The position numbers and the translations under genes were made by a program. From the NCBI GenBank assembly GCA_001897355.1, contig MKST01000003.1, forward strand, positions 342,072-385,863: DNA of 43,792 nucleotides, in the 5' to 3' direction. This document shows positions 29,723-37,632 of this stretch, one piece after another. This DNA is from Solirubrobacterales bacterium 67-14. GTDB lineage: Bacteria > Actinomycetota > Thermoleophilia > Solirubrobacterales > 70-9. Within the stretch, counting starts at the first letter, position 1. Each line of letters begins with the position of its first letter. The notes beneath the pieces are model-generated. The model worked only from the letters and a program-made list of their open reading frames with translations. It was not told the DNA's origin and searched no databases.

Positions 29723-30588
29723 GGCTGCCCCTGGCCGGCCAGGTCACCTTCGCGCTCCGCGAGCCAATGACGGCTGGCAGCGAGGTCGGCCAGGGCCGGT
29801 TCGACCCGGACTCCGAGACCTTCGGCCAGGGCCGCGTGGCCGACGATGATGCCCGGCAGGTGACGGGCCAGCGGCGGCTCGGCCCCGAACCAGGCGGAGA
29901 TGTCCTCGCTGGTCTGGCCGAGGATCGCGTCGAGTCCCTTGCGTGCCTCCTCCGGCCCGATGCGAGGGCCGCAGAGCCGCTCGACCACCGGTGCCAGCGG
30001 CGAAACCACCAGAACCCGTTCCGCCTCGGGCGGGAACATCGAGGCGATTCCCCGTGACGCACCGATCACCGCGGCCTCGATCTGGCCCGGACGGGGCGGA
30101 TCCTGGAAGCGGGCTTTGCGGGTCATGGTCGAAGCGCCGACCGGCCTCGATCCGATCCACTCCGGGATCTCACCCGGCGAGCCGACCCCGAAGCCGATCG
30201 CCGTCTCGCCGATCGCGGCGACCGCGACCGGGTCCGGCAGCGAGTCCCCGGCCGGCACGGTCACCCCGAGGAAGGTGGCGGCAGCCCAGTCGCGGCGGGA
30301 CGGGATCCGGATCGGGTCGACCCCGATCGCATCGGCGACCCGATCGAGCAGTCGGACCAGGCGGGAACCGCGCAGGGTCGGGACGGCGACCAGCTCGACC
30401 CGCTCGGCCCCCTGGTCACGGGCGTACTCGACCTCGCTCATGATCAGGGCGGTCAGCCGATCGAGGCCGTCGACGTTGGCGGTCACGCCGTGGCTGCGCT
30501 CGACGATCCGGCCCGCCGAGCAGGACGAAACCTCCGAAAGCGAGAAACGCGTGGAACGGAGCGAGATTTCAATTGCCCCAAGGATCAA
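29719..30588 (-). CDS. Ppx/GppA-like ASKHA protein with degenerate catalytic motifs
   Basis: 289 residues, TTG start. It aligns by eye along its length with the intact Ppx/GppA at 19842-20750: GAIEISLRSTRFSLSE against AIDIGSNTTRILVAE; LVAVPTLRG against AVATAALRD; IPSRRDWAAATFLGVT against VVSENEEGRLSFLGAT; VAAIGETAIGFGVGSPG against VVDVGGGSTEIIVGTVG; RPVGAS and FQDPPRPGQ against WPVGSG and SDPPSAS. The phosphate-binding Gly-rich loops and the catalytic Glu (Arg98-Trp101 here) are gone. It should fold as ASKHA but not act as an exopolyphosphatase. Its coupling with an intact HD protein suggests a sensory or scaffold subunit (inference). A TAGGAT box lies 9 bases upstream. Confidence 0.75.
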   Translation of the reverse strand: MILGAIEISLRSTRFSLSEVSSCSAGRIVERSHGVTANVDGLDRLTALIMSEVEYARDQGAERVELVAVPTLRGSRLVRLLDRVADAIGVDPIRIPSRRDWAAATFLGVTVPAGDSLPDPVAVAAIGETAIGFGVGSPGEIPEWIGSRPVGASTMTRKARFQDPPRPGQIEAAVIGASRGIASMFPPEAERVLVVSPLAPVVERLCGPRIGPEEARKGLDAILGQTSEDISAWFGAEPPLARHLPGIIVGHAALAEGLGVRVEPALADLAASRHWLAEREGDLAGQGQP

Positions 30589-30662
30589 GACGAGGCAATC
30601 CTAAAGGCTTGCTGGTCAACTGCTGAAAAAACCGTGTAAACGAGTCCCGGCCGGACGAGCGG

Positions 30663-31187
30663 CTACTGGCCGCAGACCGGCCATTGGCTGGGGCCGGAGC
30701 GGGTGTAGAGGAGGGCGGCGCGGTAGTCCTGCTCGGCTTCCGAGGCCTCGGAGGGAAGGCCCTTGCCGCCGACCGACTCCCAGGTGTCGGGGCTGAACTG
30801 GTACTTGCCGTAGTAGAGCCCGCTGGAGGAGACGACTTTCGGGTCGCCCCCGGACTCGCAGTCGGCGATCGCGTCGAGGGTCTTCTGGGTGACCGTGCCC
30901 GGTAGGTCACCGAACTTGCCTTCCTCCTTCTGCTCGGCCAGCTTCTTCTCGAGCCGGGCCTGCTGCCGCTCGGCGATCGCCTCGGCCGCGTCGGCCCGGG
31001 CGTCGTCGACCAGGGATCCGAGCTGGAAGGCGACCCCGACCGGGGTCTGCGAGGTCACCGCGGCCAGGGCGACATCGGCCCCGGAGGTTCCGGAACCGTC
31101 ACCGGACCGGTCGAGGGCCAGGTTCCCGGCGATAATCAGGACAGCGATCAGCGCCAGAATGAGGATCGAATTTCGCGTCGAAAGGAT
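30663..31187 (-). CDS. Rpf-like transglycosylase (resuscitation-promoting factor domain), non-AUG start
   Basis: 174 residues from a proposed ATC start at 31187. Residues 6-25 are a signal or anchor helix (NSILILALIAVLIIAGNLAL), 55-90 a charged helix and probable coiled coil, and 102-174 an Rpf domain: AIADCESGGDP with catalytic Glu111, YYGKYQFSPDTWESVGG, and a second Cys near the end (WPVCGQ). It would cleave peptidoglycan. Between an in-frame TAA and a GTG at 31058 there is no ATG, GTG or TTG, yet the signal helix lies in that stretch. A strong Shine-Dalgarno (AAAGGGAG) sits 5 bases before the second of two ATC codons. Starting at GTG 31058 (131 residues) would lose the export signal. Confidence 0.82.
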   Translation of the reverse strand: MLSTRNSILILALIAVLIIAGNLALDRSGDGSGTSGADVALAAVTSQTPVGVAFQLGSLVDDARADAAEAIAERQQARLEKKLAEQKEEGKFGDLPGTVTQKTLDAIADCESGGDPKVVSSSGLYYGKYQFSPDTWESVGGKGLPSEASEAEQDYRAALLYTRSGPSQWPVCGQ

Positions 31188-31232
31188 GATTGCTCCCTTT
31201 TGTTAGCAAAAACTCATATCAAAACCGGTCGG

Positions 31233-31991
31233 ATGCCGCACTCCGGCTGGCAGCTCCTACGAGAAGGATTCCCCGATCGGCCGGAGTTGGGGCCGGCCCT
31301 CTCCCGAGGGTTGCTGGAACAGGTCGCGGCCGGCCAGCGGCCGGCCACGGTGCGCCTCAGCCGGCCCGGCCGGGTGGTCGCCTTCGGTCGGCGGGATGCC
31401 GTCTCGCCCGGTTACAAAGCCGCGGTCGAGGCGGCCGCGGGGAAAGGCTTCCCGGGCATGGAACGCATCTCCGGCGGCCGGGCGGCGGCCTTCACGGAGG
31501 GCGCCCTCAGCCTGACCCTCACCCTGCCTGACCCGCGGCCGGCCGAACGGACCGAGCAGCGCTTCGCCGAATGGACCGGTCTGGTCCGCGACGCCTTCGC
31601 CGACCTCGGCGCCGACGCGCGGATCGGCGCCGTTCCCGGCGAGTACTGCCCCGGCGAGTACAGCGTCAATGCCGGCGGCCGGATCAAGCTGGCCGGGGTC
31701 GGCCAGCGGATGATCCGGGGCGGCGCCCACATCGGGTTCGTGATCCTGGTCTCCGGGTCGGAACTGGTCGCCGAGACGCTGGGCCCGGTCTACGCCGCCC
31801 TCGGACTCGAGTACCGGGCGGAGACGGTCGGCAGCCTCGAAGACGTGGTCCCCGGGGTCGACCGGGAGGCGGCAGAGAAGGCGCTGCTCGGGCGGCTCGG
31901 CAAGGTGGCCGAGCTGGAGACCGTGCCGCTGGACGCCGTCACCCTGGAAACTGCGGAATCCCGGGCCCCGGACTTCCGCTCGAACCCCTGA
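31233..31991 (+). CDS. Lipoate-protein ligase A/octanoyltransferase-family protein
   Basis: 252 residues from ATG 31233 (MPHSGWQLL); a TTG at 31200 is an alternative. Cofactor-transferase fold (BPL/LplA/LipB): VRLSRPGRVVAFGRRD is the N-terminal beta segment; GYKAAVEAAAGKGFP and ERISGGRAAAFTEGALSLTL form the substrate region; GEYCPGEYSVNAGGRIKLAGVGQR (two parts) contains the conserved Lys that binds the acyl-adenylate. The Cys in EYCPGEYS could be a nucleophile, as in LipM/LipL transferases. Probably attaches or moves lipoyl/octanoyl groups onto 2-oxoacid dehydrogenase or glycine-cleavage proteins. Divergent from the Rpf-like gene. Confidence 0.8.
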   Translation: MPHSGWQLLREGFPDRPELGPALSRGLLEQVAAGQRPATVRLSRPGRVVAFGRRDAVSPGYKAAVEAAAGKGFPGMERISGGRAAAFTEGALSLTLTLPDPRPAERTEQRFAEWTGLVRDAFADLGADARIGAVPGEYCPGEYSVNAGGRIKLAGVGQRMIRGGAHIGFVILVSGSELVAETLGPVYAALGLEYRAETVGSLEDVVPGVDREAAEKALLGRLGKVAELETVPLDAVTLETAESRAPDFRSNP

Positions 31992-32001
31992 GTCTCCAAT
32001 A

Positions 32002-32163
32002 AGAGCCTATCTCGGTAGGGCTGCGAAGCCAGCGTGCCGATTCGTGGATGCCGCGGGTCGCACGGACCCGAAGGGCGGGCCGGTGGCCCGTTCTAGGGGC
32101 CGGGTGGCCCGCCGGCGCCGCGAAGTGGTGCGATGGCGAGCTCTGCCTACCGAGATAGGCTCT
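32002..32163. repeat. 162-bp element closed by an 18-bp perfect inverted repeat
   Basis: Ends AGAGCCTATCTCGGTAGG (32002-32019) and its exact complement (32146-32163). Inside are two further hairpins: CGGGTC/GACCCG with a 5-base loop (32054-32070), and GGCGGGCC/GGCCCGCC (32074-32081, 32106-32113) enclosing GGCCC/GGGCC. This gives a multi-branch fold. It fills the gap between the lipoate ligase-family gene and the RDD gene, and its right edge touches the RDD promoter. It could be a structured RNA, a small non-autonomous mobile element or a complex terminator. Confidence 0.8.
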
Positions 32164-32168
32164 AACCT
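32163..32168 (+). promoter_or_regulatory. Predicted -10 box of the RDD gene
   Basis: TAACCT, 6 bases before ATG 32175, at the right end of the 162-bp element. No Shine-Dalgarno; leaderless. A second TAGGCT lies at 32156-32161. Confidence 0.5.
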
Positions 32169-32174
32169 GGGGCC

Positions 32175-33287
32175 ATGGACCCTGACGCGAACGGCAGGCC
32201 CACGGAGGAGGAGTTCGAAACGGCAGGCGAGCCTGCCCGGGATACGGATGCGACCGAGTTGTCCGGTAACGGCTCGACCTCGCTGGCCGGGCGCCTGGTC
32301 GGGGCCGGGGCCGGCGGCGCCCGCCGCATGGTCGGGGCGACCGGGATCGACCAGGCGATGGAGAACGCGATCGAGGAAGCGATCGTCCGGGCGATCGAGA
32401 GCGAGGCGGTCGAACGCTCGATGACCCGGATCATCAACGGGCCCCTGATCGAGAACGCGGTGCGGGACGCGATGACCAGCCCGGCCGTCGAGGAAGCGCT
32501 TTACGAGATCGCCGACTCGGAGCTGGTCGACCGGCTCTGGGCCCGGATCCTCGAGAGCCGCGAAACCCAGCGCTTGATCGAACGGATCGCCGAAGCACCG
32601 GAGGTCCGGGCCGCGATCGCCTCCCAGGGCCTCGGCCTGGTCGACGACATCGGCCGCGGCATCGCCCGGGTCACCCGTGCCCTCGACTACATCTTCGAGC
32701 GGGTCGCCCGCCGGGTCCTCTTCCGCCGGAAACGGGTCACGCCGACCGACCGGGTCGGGATCGTGACCCGGGCGCTGGCCTTGGCGATCGACGCGATCAT
32801 CGTCAACGTGGTGATGATCACCTCCACCGCCCTGCTCGGCATGCTCGCGACCGCGGTCGGGCTCGACCTCGGCAGCCTGAGCGGGGCCGCCTACGCGGTC
32901 GGCGGGATCGCCTGGCTCGGCCTGGGCTCGCTCTATCTATTCGTCTTCTGGTCGATCTCCGGACAGACTCCCGGCATGCGCTTCCTCGACATCCGGATCG
33001 AGCACCAGGGACAGCGGGCGATCGGCCCGAAGCGGGCCTTCAAGCGCCTGGTCGGCTTCTGGCTTTCGGCGATCCCGCTTTGCCTCGGATTCCTCGGCGT
33101 CCTGCTCAGGCTGGACCGCCGCGGATTCCACGACCGTCTCGGCCAGACGGCGGTCTTCTATGTAAACGCAGCCGGACCGAATCAACCGCATCTGCGCGCG
33201 GTTATTGATCCCATGGAGGAGCCGTCCCCCGATTCGGGTCCGATCGAGCAAACGATCCCGGCCGAAAAGCCGGTAAATTTCCCGTAG
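32175..33287 (+). CDS. RDD-family membrane protein with N-terminal helical domain
   Basis: 370 residues. Residues 1-50 are polar and disordered; 55-160 are strongly helical with alternating charged repeats (IDQAMENAIEEAIVRAIESEA in two parts, then similar segments). Residues 200-330 are an RDD domain with three to four membrane helices and the signature region GQTPGMRFLDIRIEH, RAFKRLVGFWLSAIPL and RRGFHDRLGQTAVFYV. RDD proteins include Na+/H+ antiporters and many of unknown role; transport substrate unknown here. Confidence 0.82.
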   Translation: MDPDANGRPTEEEFETAGEPARDTDATELSGNGSTSLAGRLVGAGAGGARRMVGATGIDQAMENAIEEAIVRAIESEAVERSMTRIINGPLIENAVRDAMTSPAVEEALYEIADSELVDRLWARILESRETQRLIERIAEAPEVRAAIASQGLGLVDDIGRGIARVTRALDYIFERVARRVLFRRKRVTPTDRVGIVTRALALAIDAIIVNVVMITSTALLGMLATAVGLDLGSLSGAAYAVGGIAWLGLGSLYLFVFWSISGQTPGMRFLDIRIEHQGQRAIGPKRAFKRLVGFWLSAIPLCLGFLGVLLRLDRRGFHDRLGQTAVFYVNAAGPNQPHLRAVIDPMEEPSPDSGPIEQTIPAEKPVNFP

Positions 33288-33290
33288 GGT
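33285..33290 (+). promoter_or_regulatory. Possible -10 box of the pseudo-subtilase gene
   Basis: TAGGGT overlapping the RDD stop codon, 30 bases before ATG 33321. With AGGAGG at 33306-33311 it would give a short conventional leader. Weak motif call. Confidence 0.3.
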
Positions 33291-33320
33291 CTGCCTCGGG
33301 AGGTGAGGAGGCCAGGGAAA

Positions 33321-36300
33321 ATGAGCGTCAAGGGAGGAACTATTTTGTTCGTGAACCGTGTCTTTGCCGTGCTCGCCTGTGTGGCGGCCGTCCTGCTGAT
33401 CGAAGTCGCCCCGGCGGCAGCCGATCCCGCGCCCGACCTGCCGGCCGGGCCGGTACTCAGCCAGGCGAACTGGCCGAACGACCCGAACTTCGCCCGCTGT
33501 GAGCTCCAAGACCCGGTCTCCGGCTGCACCGACAGCGAACAGTGGAACCTCTACGGCCCGATGGACGGTCAGTGCCTCGCTCCGGGCGGCGCCGTCTTCG
33601 ACCAGCCCCGCCCCGACGGCGGTCTTCCCTGCTGGGCGCGCAACGCGACCGACCCCGAGAGCTCCTCCGGCATCAACATGACCGGCGCCTGGGCGCAGGG
33701 CAACATCGGCCGTGACGACATCCTGATCGCCTACGTCGAGGGTGGTGTCAACTACAGCTCGAACGGCGTCAAAGACGGCCTCGACGCGATCTACCTGAAC
33801 CGTCGCGAGCTGCCCTACCCGCAGGGCTGGGACGGCCAGGACCTCGGCCGTTACGACTTCGACGGCAACAACGAGTTCGACATCCGCGACTACGCCAAGG
33901 ATCCGCGGGTCAATCCTCCTTGCCCCGGAGCGACCCCCCAGTTCACCACCTACGAGGAGGGCACCACCCGGGGCTGTGCCGAGAACGGCACCCACGAGTA
34001 CATCCACCAGGTCAACATCGGCGGGCCGCTGACCAAGTACCTCTCGCCCGACGACCTGATCGCCGTCTTCGGCCACTGCAAGATCACCGACAGCCGGGTC
34101 GCGAGCTGCCCGGCCGACGGCCGCTTCGACAACGACGGCAACGGCTACCCGAACGACATCTCCGGCTGGAACGCCTACCAGAACACCAACGACCCCCAGA
34201 CCGAGGACCGGGCCTACGGCCACGCCTCCGGCCTGATCGGCGAGATGGGCGGCGAGGCGAACAACAACTTCGCCGGCGTCGGCAACTGCCGCAACTGCCG
34301 GATCGTGCCGGTCAAGTCCGGCGCCGAATCGGTCGGCAAGGCCGACGGGCTGGCCCCCGCGATCACCTACGCGACCGACCTCGGCGTCGACGCGATGTCG
34401 ACCGTGGTCGTCTCCTACGCCTACTCGAGCGCAGTCCGCGAAGCGGTCAAGTACGCGGTCGAGCAGAAGGGCATCCTGATGTCGATGGACTCGAACGACT
34501 TCGATTCCATGGACCACACCGATGGCCACCTCTTCGACGATGTCTTCCCGGGCAACGGCCTGGCCCAGGACGTCGAGGGCAAGGACGTCAAGTCCTTCCG
34601 CGCCCGCTCGAACGTGACCAGCTACGGCACCCACTCGATCTTCTCCGGCGGCGAGACGACCACCTCCGGGGCAACCCCCTTCCAGGCGGCCTTCCTCGGC
34701 ATGGTCCAGTCGGCCGCACTCAACGCGGTCGACGAACCGACCAACCCGTACAAGCGCCGCCTCACCCCGAACGAGGTCAAGCAGGTGCTGATCAACACGG
34801 CCAGCGAGATCCTGCCGCAGCGCGACCACGCCGGCGTGGCCCGGCAGTGGCCGGGCAACCCCGATTCGAAGACCGACTCGACCCATACGGCCTGGTCGAC
34901 CCAGTACGGCTACGGCCGGCCCAACATCGGCAAGGCGACCAAGCTGATCATGGACGGCAAGGTCCCGCCGACCGCCGACATCGATTCACCAGGCTGGTAC
35001 AAGTACGTCGACCCGACCAAGGGCGGCAAGCTCCAGGTCAAGGGCAAGGTCGCCCCCTCCGCCTGGGGTTCGAACGGACTCGCGTGGACGCTCGAATGGG
35101 CGGTCGGGGCCAACCCCGGCGACGATGATTTCCAGACGCTCTCGACTGGCAAGGAAGCCAAGTCCGGCGTGCTCGGCACGCTCAACCTGTCCGATATCCC
35201 GGCCGCCTACGCGAAGGCCGATCCGGCCGCCAACGTGCTGCCGCCCGACGGTCCCGAGCAGTACACGGTGACCCTCCGGCTCCGGGCCCGCGACGGCAAC
35301 GGCCTCAAGGGCGAGGACCGCCGTTCGATCGGCGCCCGCGCCGACAAGGACCTGGTCCAGGGCTTCCCGAAGTCGATCGGCACCGAGATGAGCGCCGCCC
35401 CGGCCTTCGTCGACCTGACCGGCAAGCGTCAGCTCGACCTGGTCTTCGGCACCATGGACGGCCAGGTCAGCGCCCTCGCGCCCGACGGCTCCCAGGCTCC
35501 CGGTTTCCCGGTCTACACCTGGAAGCTGCGTGACATCGACCCGCGCAACCCGCAGAACTTCGACAGCGAGGCCTACAAGGAGGTCGGAGCCCTGCGCGAC
35601 GCCCGAGATCCGATCAGCGGCATCGCGGTCGGCGACCTCGACGGCAACGGCGCCCAGTCGATCATCGCGACCACGACCAGCGGCTGGATCTACGCCTGGA
35701 GCGCCAACGGCAAGCTGCGGAGTGGCTTCCCGGTCCACGGCAGCGACCAGTACAACACGCTGCCGGTCCCGACTCCGGATTCCGGCTGCCGTCGCTGTCG
35801 ACTGCCGATCCGCGGCAACTGGTCGGCACCGGTCCTGGGCAACCTCCAGGGCAACGGCAAGCTCGACATCCTGATGTCCAGCTACGACGGCCACGTGTAC
35901 GCCTTCCAGGCGAACGGCAGCGCCGTGCCCGGCTGGCCGGTCAAGGTCCAGCTGCCACAGTCGATGCAGGACGAGATCGGCTCCGGCTACATCCACGACC
36001 CGAAGCTGATGATGAGCCCGGCGGTCGGTGACGTGCTCGGCACCGGGACCGATCAGGTCTTCCTGCCCAGCTTCGAATGCGACGACGATTCGAGCAAGAC
36101 CTTCGCCTACGGCATCCAGTCCGACGGCAACAACCATGCCGGCGGCGCCTACCTGCCCGGCTGGCCGGTCACGATGAGCTCGATCGCCGGTTGCTACTCG
36201 CAGTCGATCGACTTCGTACAGGAAGGCGCCAATGCCGCCTCGATCGGTGATTTCGACGGTTCCGGCCAGTTGCGGGTGGCGATCACCCCGGCCGCCGGCT

Positions 36301-37412
36301 CCCCGGTCCTGCTCAACGGCGACGGCAGCGTCTTCAAGGCCATGCAGCCGACCTGCCCCTCCAAGGCATGCAAGGGCTACCCGCCCTACTACGCCTCGGA
36401 TGCGATCACCGTCGGCGTCACCAGCCAGTCGGCGATCGGTGACCTCAACGGCGACGGCAAGCCCGAGTTCATGCAGCCGGTGGCCGGCGGGGTGACCCTG
36501 ACCACGGCCTTCGGCGACGCCGGCCAGGCAGCTCTCGCCCACGTCTTCGACCAGGCCTGGGATCCGCTCACCGGCAAGACCCTGGACAACTTCCCGACCA
36601 ACCAGGACGGATTCCCGTTCTACTCGTCGCCGGTGGTCGCCAACCTGACCGATGACGGCAACCGCTCGATGGTCGCCGCGAACGACTCCTACTGGATCCA
36701 CGCCCGTGGGCCGGACGGCCAGGAAGCCCCCGGCTTCCCGAAGTGGACCGGCCAGTGGACCTCCTTCGGCGGCGCGGTCGGCGATCCGAAGCTGAACGGC
36801 CAGCAGTACCTGGCCTACGGCACCCGCGAAGGCCAGGTATTCCTCTGGAAGGTCGGCGGCAAGCCCTCGATGAACGACCAGTGGTGGCACTTCCGCCACG
36901 ACGAGCACAACTCCGGCCGCTACGGGAATGACACCCGTCCGCCGGCCGGCGTCAAGTTCGTGGTCAAGCGCTCGAAGAAGTCGGCCCAGATCACCTGGAA
37001 GGCATCCGGCGACGACGGTGTCAGCGGCGCCAAGGTCGCCAAGGTCCAGGTCTACAAGTCGAAGAAGAAGATCAGCCTCGCCCAGCTCGGCAGCCGGCTC
37101 AAGTCGCCGAAGATCGCCAAGCCGGGCGGCAACCAGAAGGTCCGTGTGAAGCTGGCCCCGAAGAAGAGCCTCTACATCGCGGTCCGCCAGCAGGACGCCG
37201 ACGGCAACTGGTCCTCGCTCAGCCGCTTCAAGGTCAAGCCGTTCAAGAAGTTCAACCTGAAGAAGCAGAAGAAGATCTGCCGCAAGAAGTTCAAGACCCG
37301 CGGCAAGCACGGCGCGGCCAAGCGCAAGGCCAAGAAGAAGCAGAAGAACTGCATCAAGAAGGCCGTCAAGAAGTCAAAGAAGATCAAGAAGAAGAACACC
37401 CAGCGGTCCTAG
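33321..37412 (+). CDS. Giant secreted subtilase-fold pseudoprotease with FG-GAP-type repeats and Lys-rich tail
   Basis: 1363 residues. The ATG is preceded by AGGAGG at 9 bases; a TTG at 33345 with AGGGAGGA 6 bases before is an alternative. The signal peptide ends APAAA|DPAP. Residues 115-500 resemble peptidase S8, but the triad is replaced: Glu140 for Asp (AYVEGG), Ala298 at the His position (AYGHASGL), Thr452 for Ser (SGATPFQAA). The oxyanion Asn seems kept (SMDSNDF). Residues about 680-1240 hold seven to eight FG-GAP/VCBS-like blades (VGDLDGNGAQSI, LGNLQGNGKLDIL, IGDLNGDGKPEF) forming a beta-propeller. A fibronectin-like stretch and a C-terminal tail dense in Lys follow, ending in a strong terminator. 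Probably a non-catalytic envelope adhesin or binding protein. Confidence 0.8.
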   Translation: MSVKGGTILFVNRVFAVLACVAAVLLIEVAPAAADPAPDLPAGPVLSQANWPNDPNFARCELQDPVSGCTDSEQWNLYGPMDGQCLAPGGAVFDQPRPDGGLPCWARNATDPESSSGINMTGAWAQGNIGRDDILIAYVEGGVNYSSNGVKDGLDAIYLNRRELPYPQGWDGQDLGRYDFDGNNEFDIRDYAKDPRVNPPCPGATPQFTTYEEGTTRGCAENGTHEYIHQVNIGGPLTKYLSPDDLIAVFGHCKITDSRVASCPADGRFDNDGNGYPNDISGWNAYQNTNDPQTEDRAYGHASGLIGEMGGEANNNFAGVGNCRNCRIVPVKSGAESVGKADGLAPAITYATDLGVDAMSTVVVSYAYSSAVREAVKYAVEQKGILMSMDSNDFDSMDHTDGHLFDDVFPGNGLAQDVEGKDVKSFRARSNVTSYGTHSIFSGGETTTSGATPFQAAFLGMVQSAALNAVDEPTNPYKRRLTPNEVKQVLINTASEILPQRDHAGVARQWPGNPDSKTDSTHTAWSTQYGYGRPNIGKATKLIMDGKVPPTADIDSPGWYKYVDPTKGGKLQVKGKVAPSAWGSNGLAWTLEWAVGANPGDDDFQTLSTGKEAKSGVLGTLNLSDIPAAYAKADPAANVLPPDGPEQYTVTLRLRARDGNGLKGEDRRSIGARADKDLVQGFPKSIGTEMSAAPAFVDLTGKRQLDLVFGTMDGQVSALAPDGSQAPGFPVYTWKLRDIDPRNPQNFDSEAYKEVGALRDARDPISGIAVGDLDGNGAQSIIATTTSGWIYAWSANGKLRSGFPVHGSDQYNTLPVPTPDSGCRRCRLPIRGNWSAPVLGNLQGNGKLDILMSSYDGHVYAFQANGSAVPGWPVKVQLPQSMQDEIGSGYIHDPKLMMSPAVGDVLGTGTDQVFLPSFECDDDSSKTFAYGIQSDGNNHAGGAYLPGWPVTMSSIAGCYSQSIDFVQEGANAASIGDFDGSGQLRVAITPAAGSPVLLNGDGSVFKAMQPTCPSKACKGYPPYYASDAITVGVTSQSAIGDLNGDGKPEFMQPVAGGVTLTTAFGDAGQAALAHVFDQAWDPLTGKTLDNFPTNQDGFPFYSSPVVANLTDDGNRSMVAANDSYWIHARGPDGQEAPGFPKWTGQWTSFGGAVGDPKLNGQQYLAYGTREGQVFLWKVGGKPSMNDQWWHFRHDEHNSGRYGNDTRPPAGVKFVVKRSKKSAQITWKASGDDGVSGAKVAKVQVYKSKKKISLAQLGSRLKSPKIAKPGGNQKVRVKLAPKKSLYIAVRQQDADGNWSSLSRFKVKPFKKFNLKKQKKICRKKFKTRGKHGAAKRKAKKKQKNCIKKAVKKSKKIKKKNTQRS

Positions 37413-37430
37413 GCCGCTGAGTGCCTGACT

Positions 37431-37462
37431 GCCTGAGGGCCGGCCTTCGCCGGCCCTCAGGC
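37431..37462 (+). terminator. Strong hairpin terminator after the pseudo-subtilase gene
   Basis: 14-bp perfect stem (GCCTGAGGGCCGGC and complement) with a CTTC loop, 18 bases after the stop codon. No U-tract, as is frequent in actinobacterial terminators. Confidence 0.8.
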
Positions 37463-37620
37463 GGAACCGCAATGCCCGCAGTGAGGGGCGGCAATGCGAC
37501 GGGGCTGGTGGCAGTGCTGCATTCGCCCACGGCTGCCCGGCCACATCCCTCGCAGCGCTGGTTTTCCTTACGCAACCCATACCGGTTCGTCAGAGTTCAA
37601 GCGACATCCTGAATTGCTGT

Positions 37621-37626
37621 TACATT
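37621..37626 (+). promoter_or_regulatory. Predicted -10 box of the cysteine-rich secreted protein gene
   Basis: TACATT, 6 bases before ATG 37633; no convincing Shine-Dalgarno at proper spacing. Confidence 0.5.
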
Positions 37627-37632
37627 GGCGGA

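Noticed and set aside
32937..37310. Two long minus-strand open frames (649 and 774 codons) opposite the RDD and pseudo-subtilase genes
   Set aside because: They are Arg/Asp/Val-rich antisense shadows. The plus-strand proteins have a signal peptide, repeats and recognisable folds.
37230..37412. Lys-rich end of the pseudo-subtilase as a frameshift artefact
   Set aside because: Codons are consistently AAG with normal GC-ending neighbours, the frame ends just before a strong terminator, and Lys-rich tails occur in secreted actinobacterial proteins.
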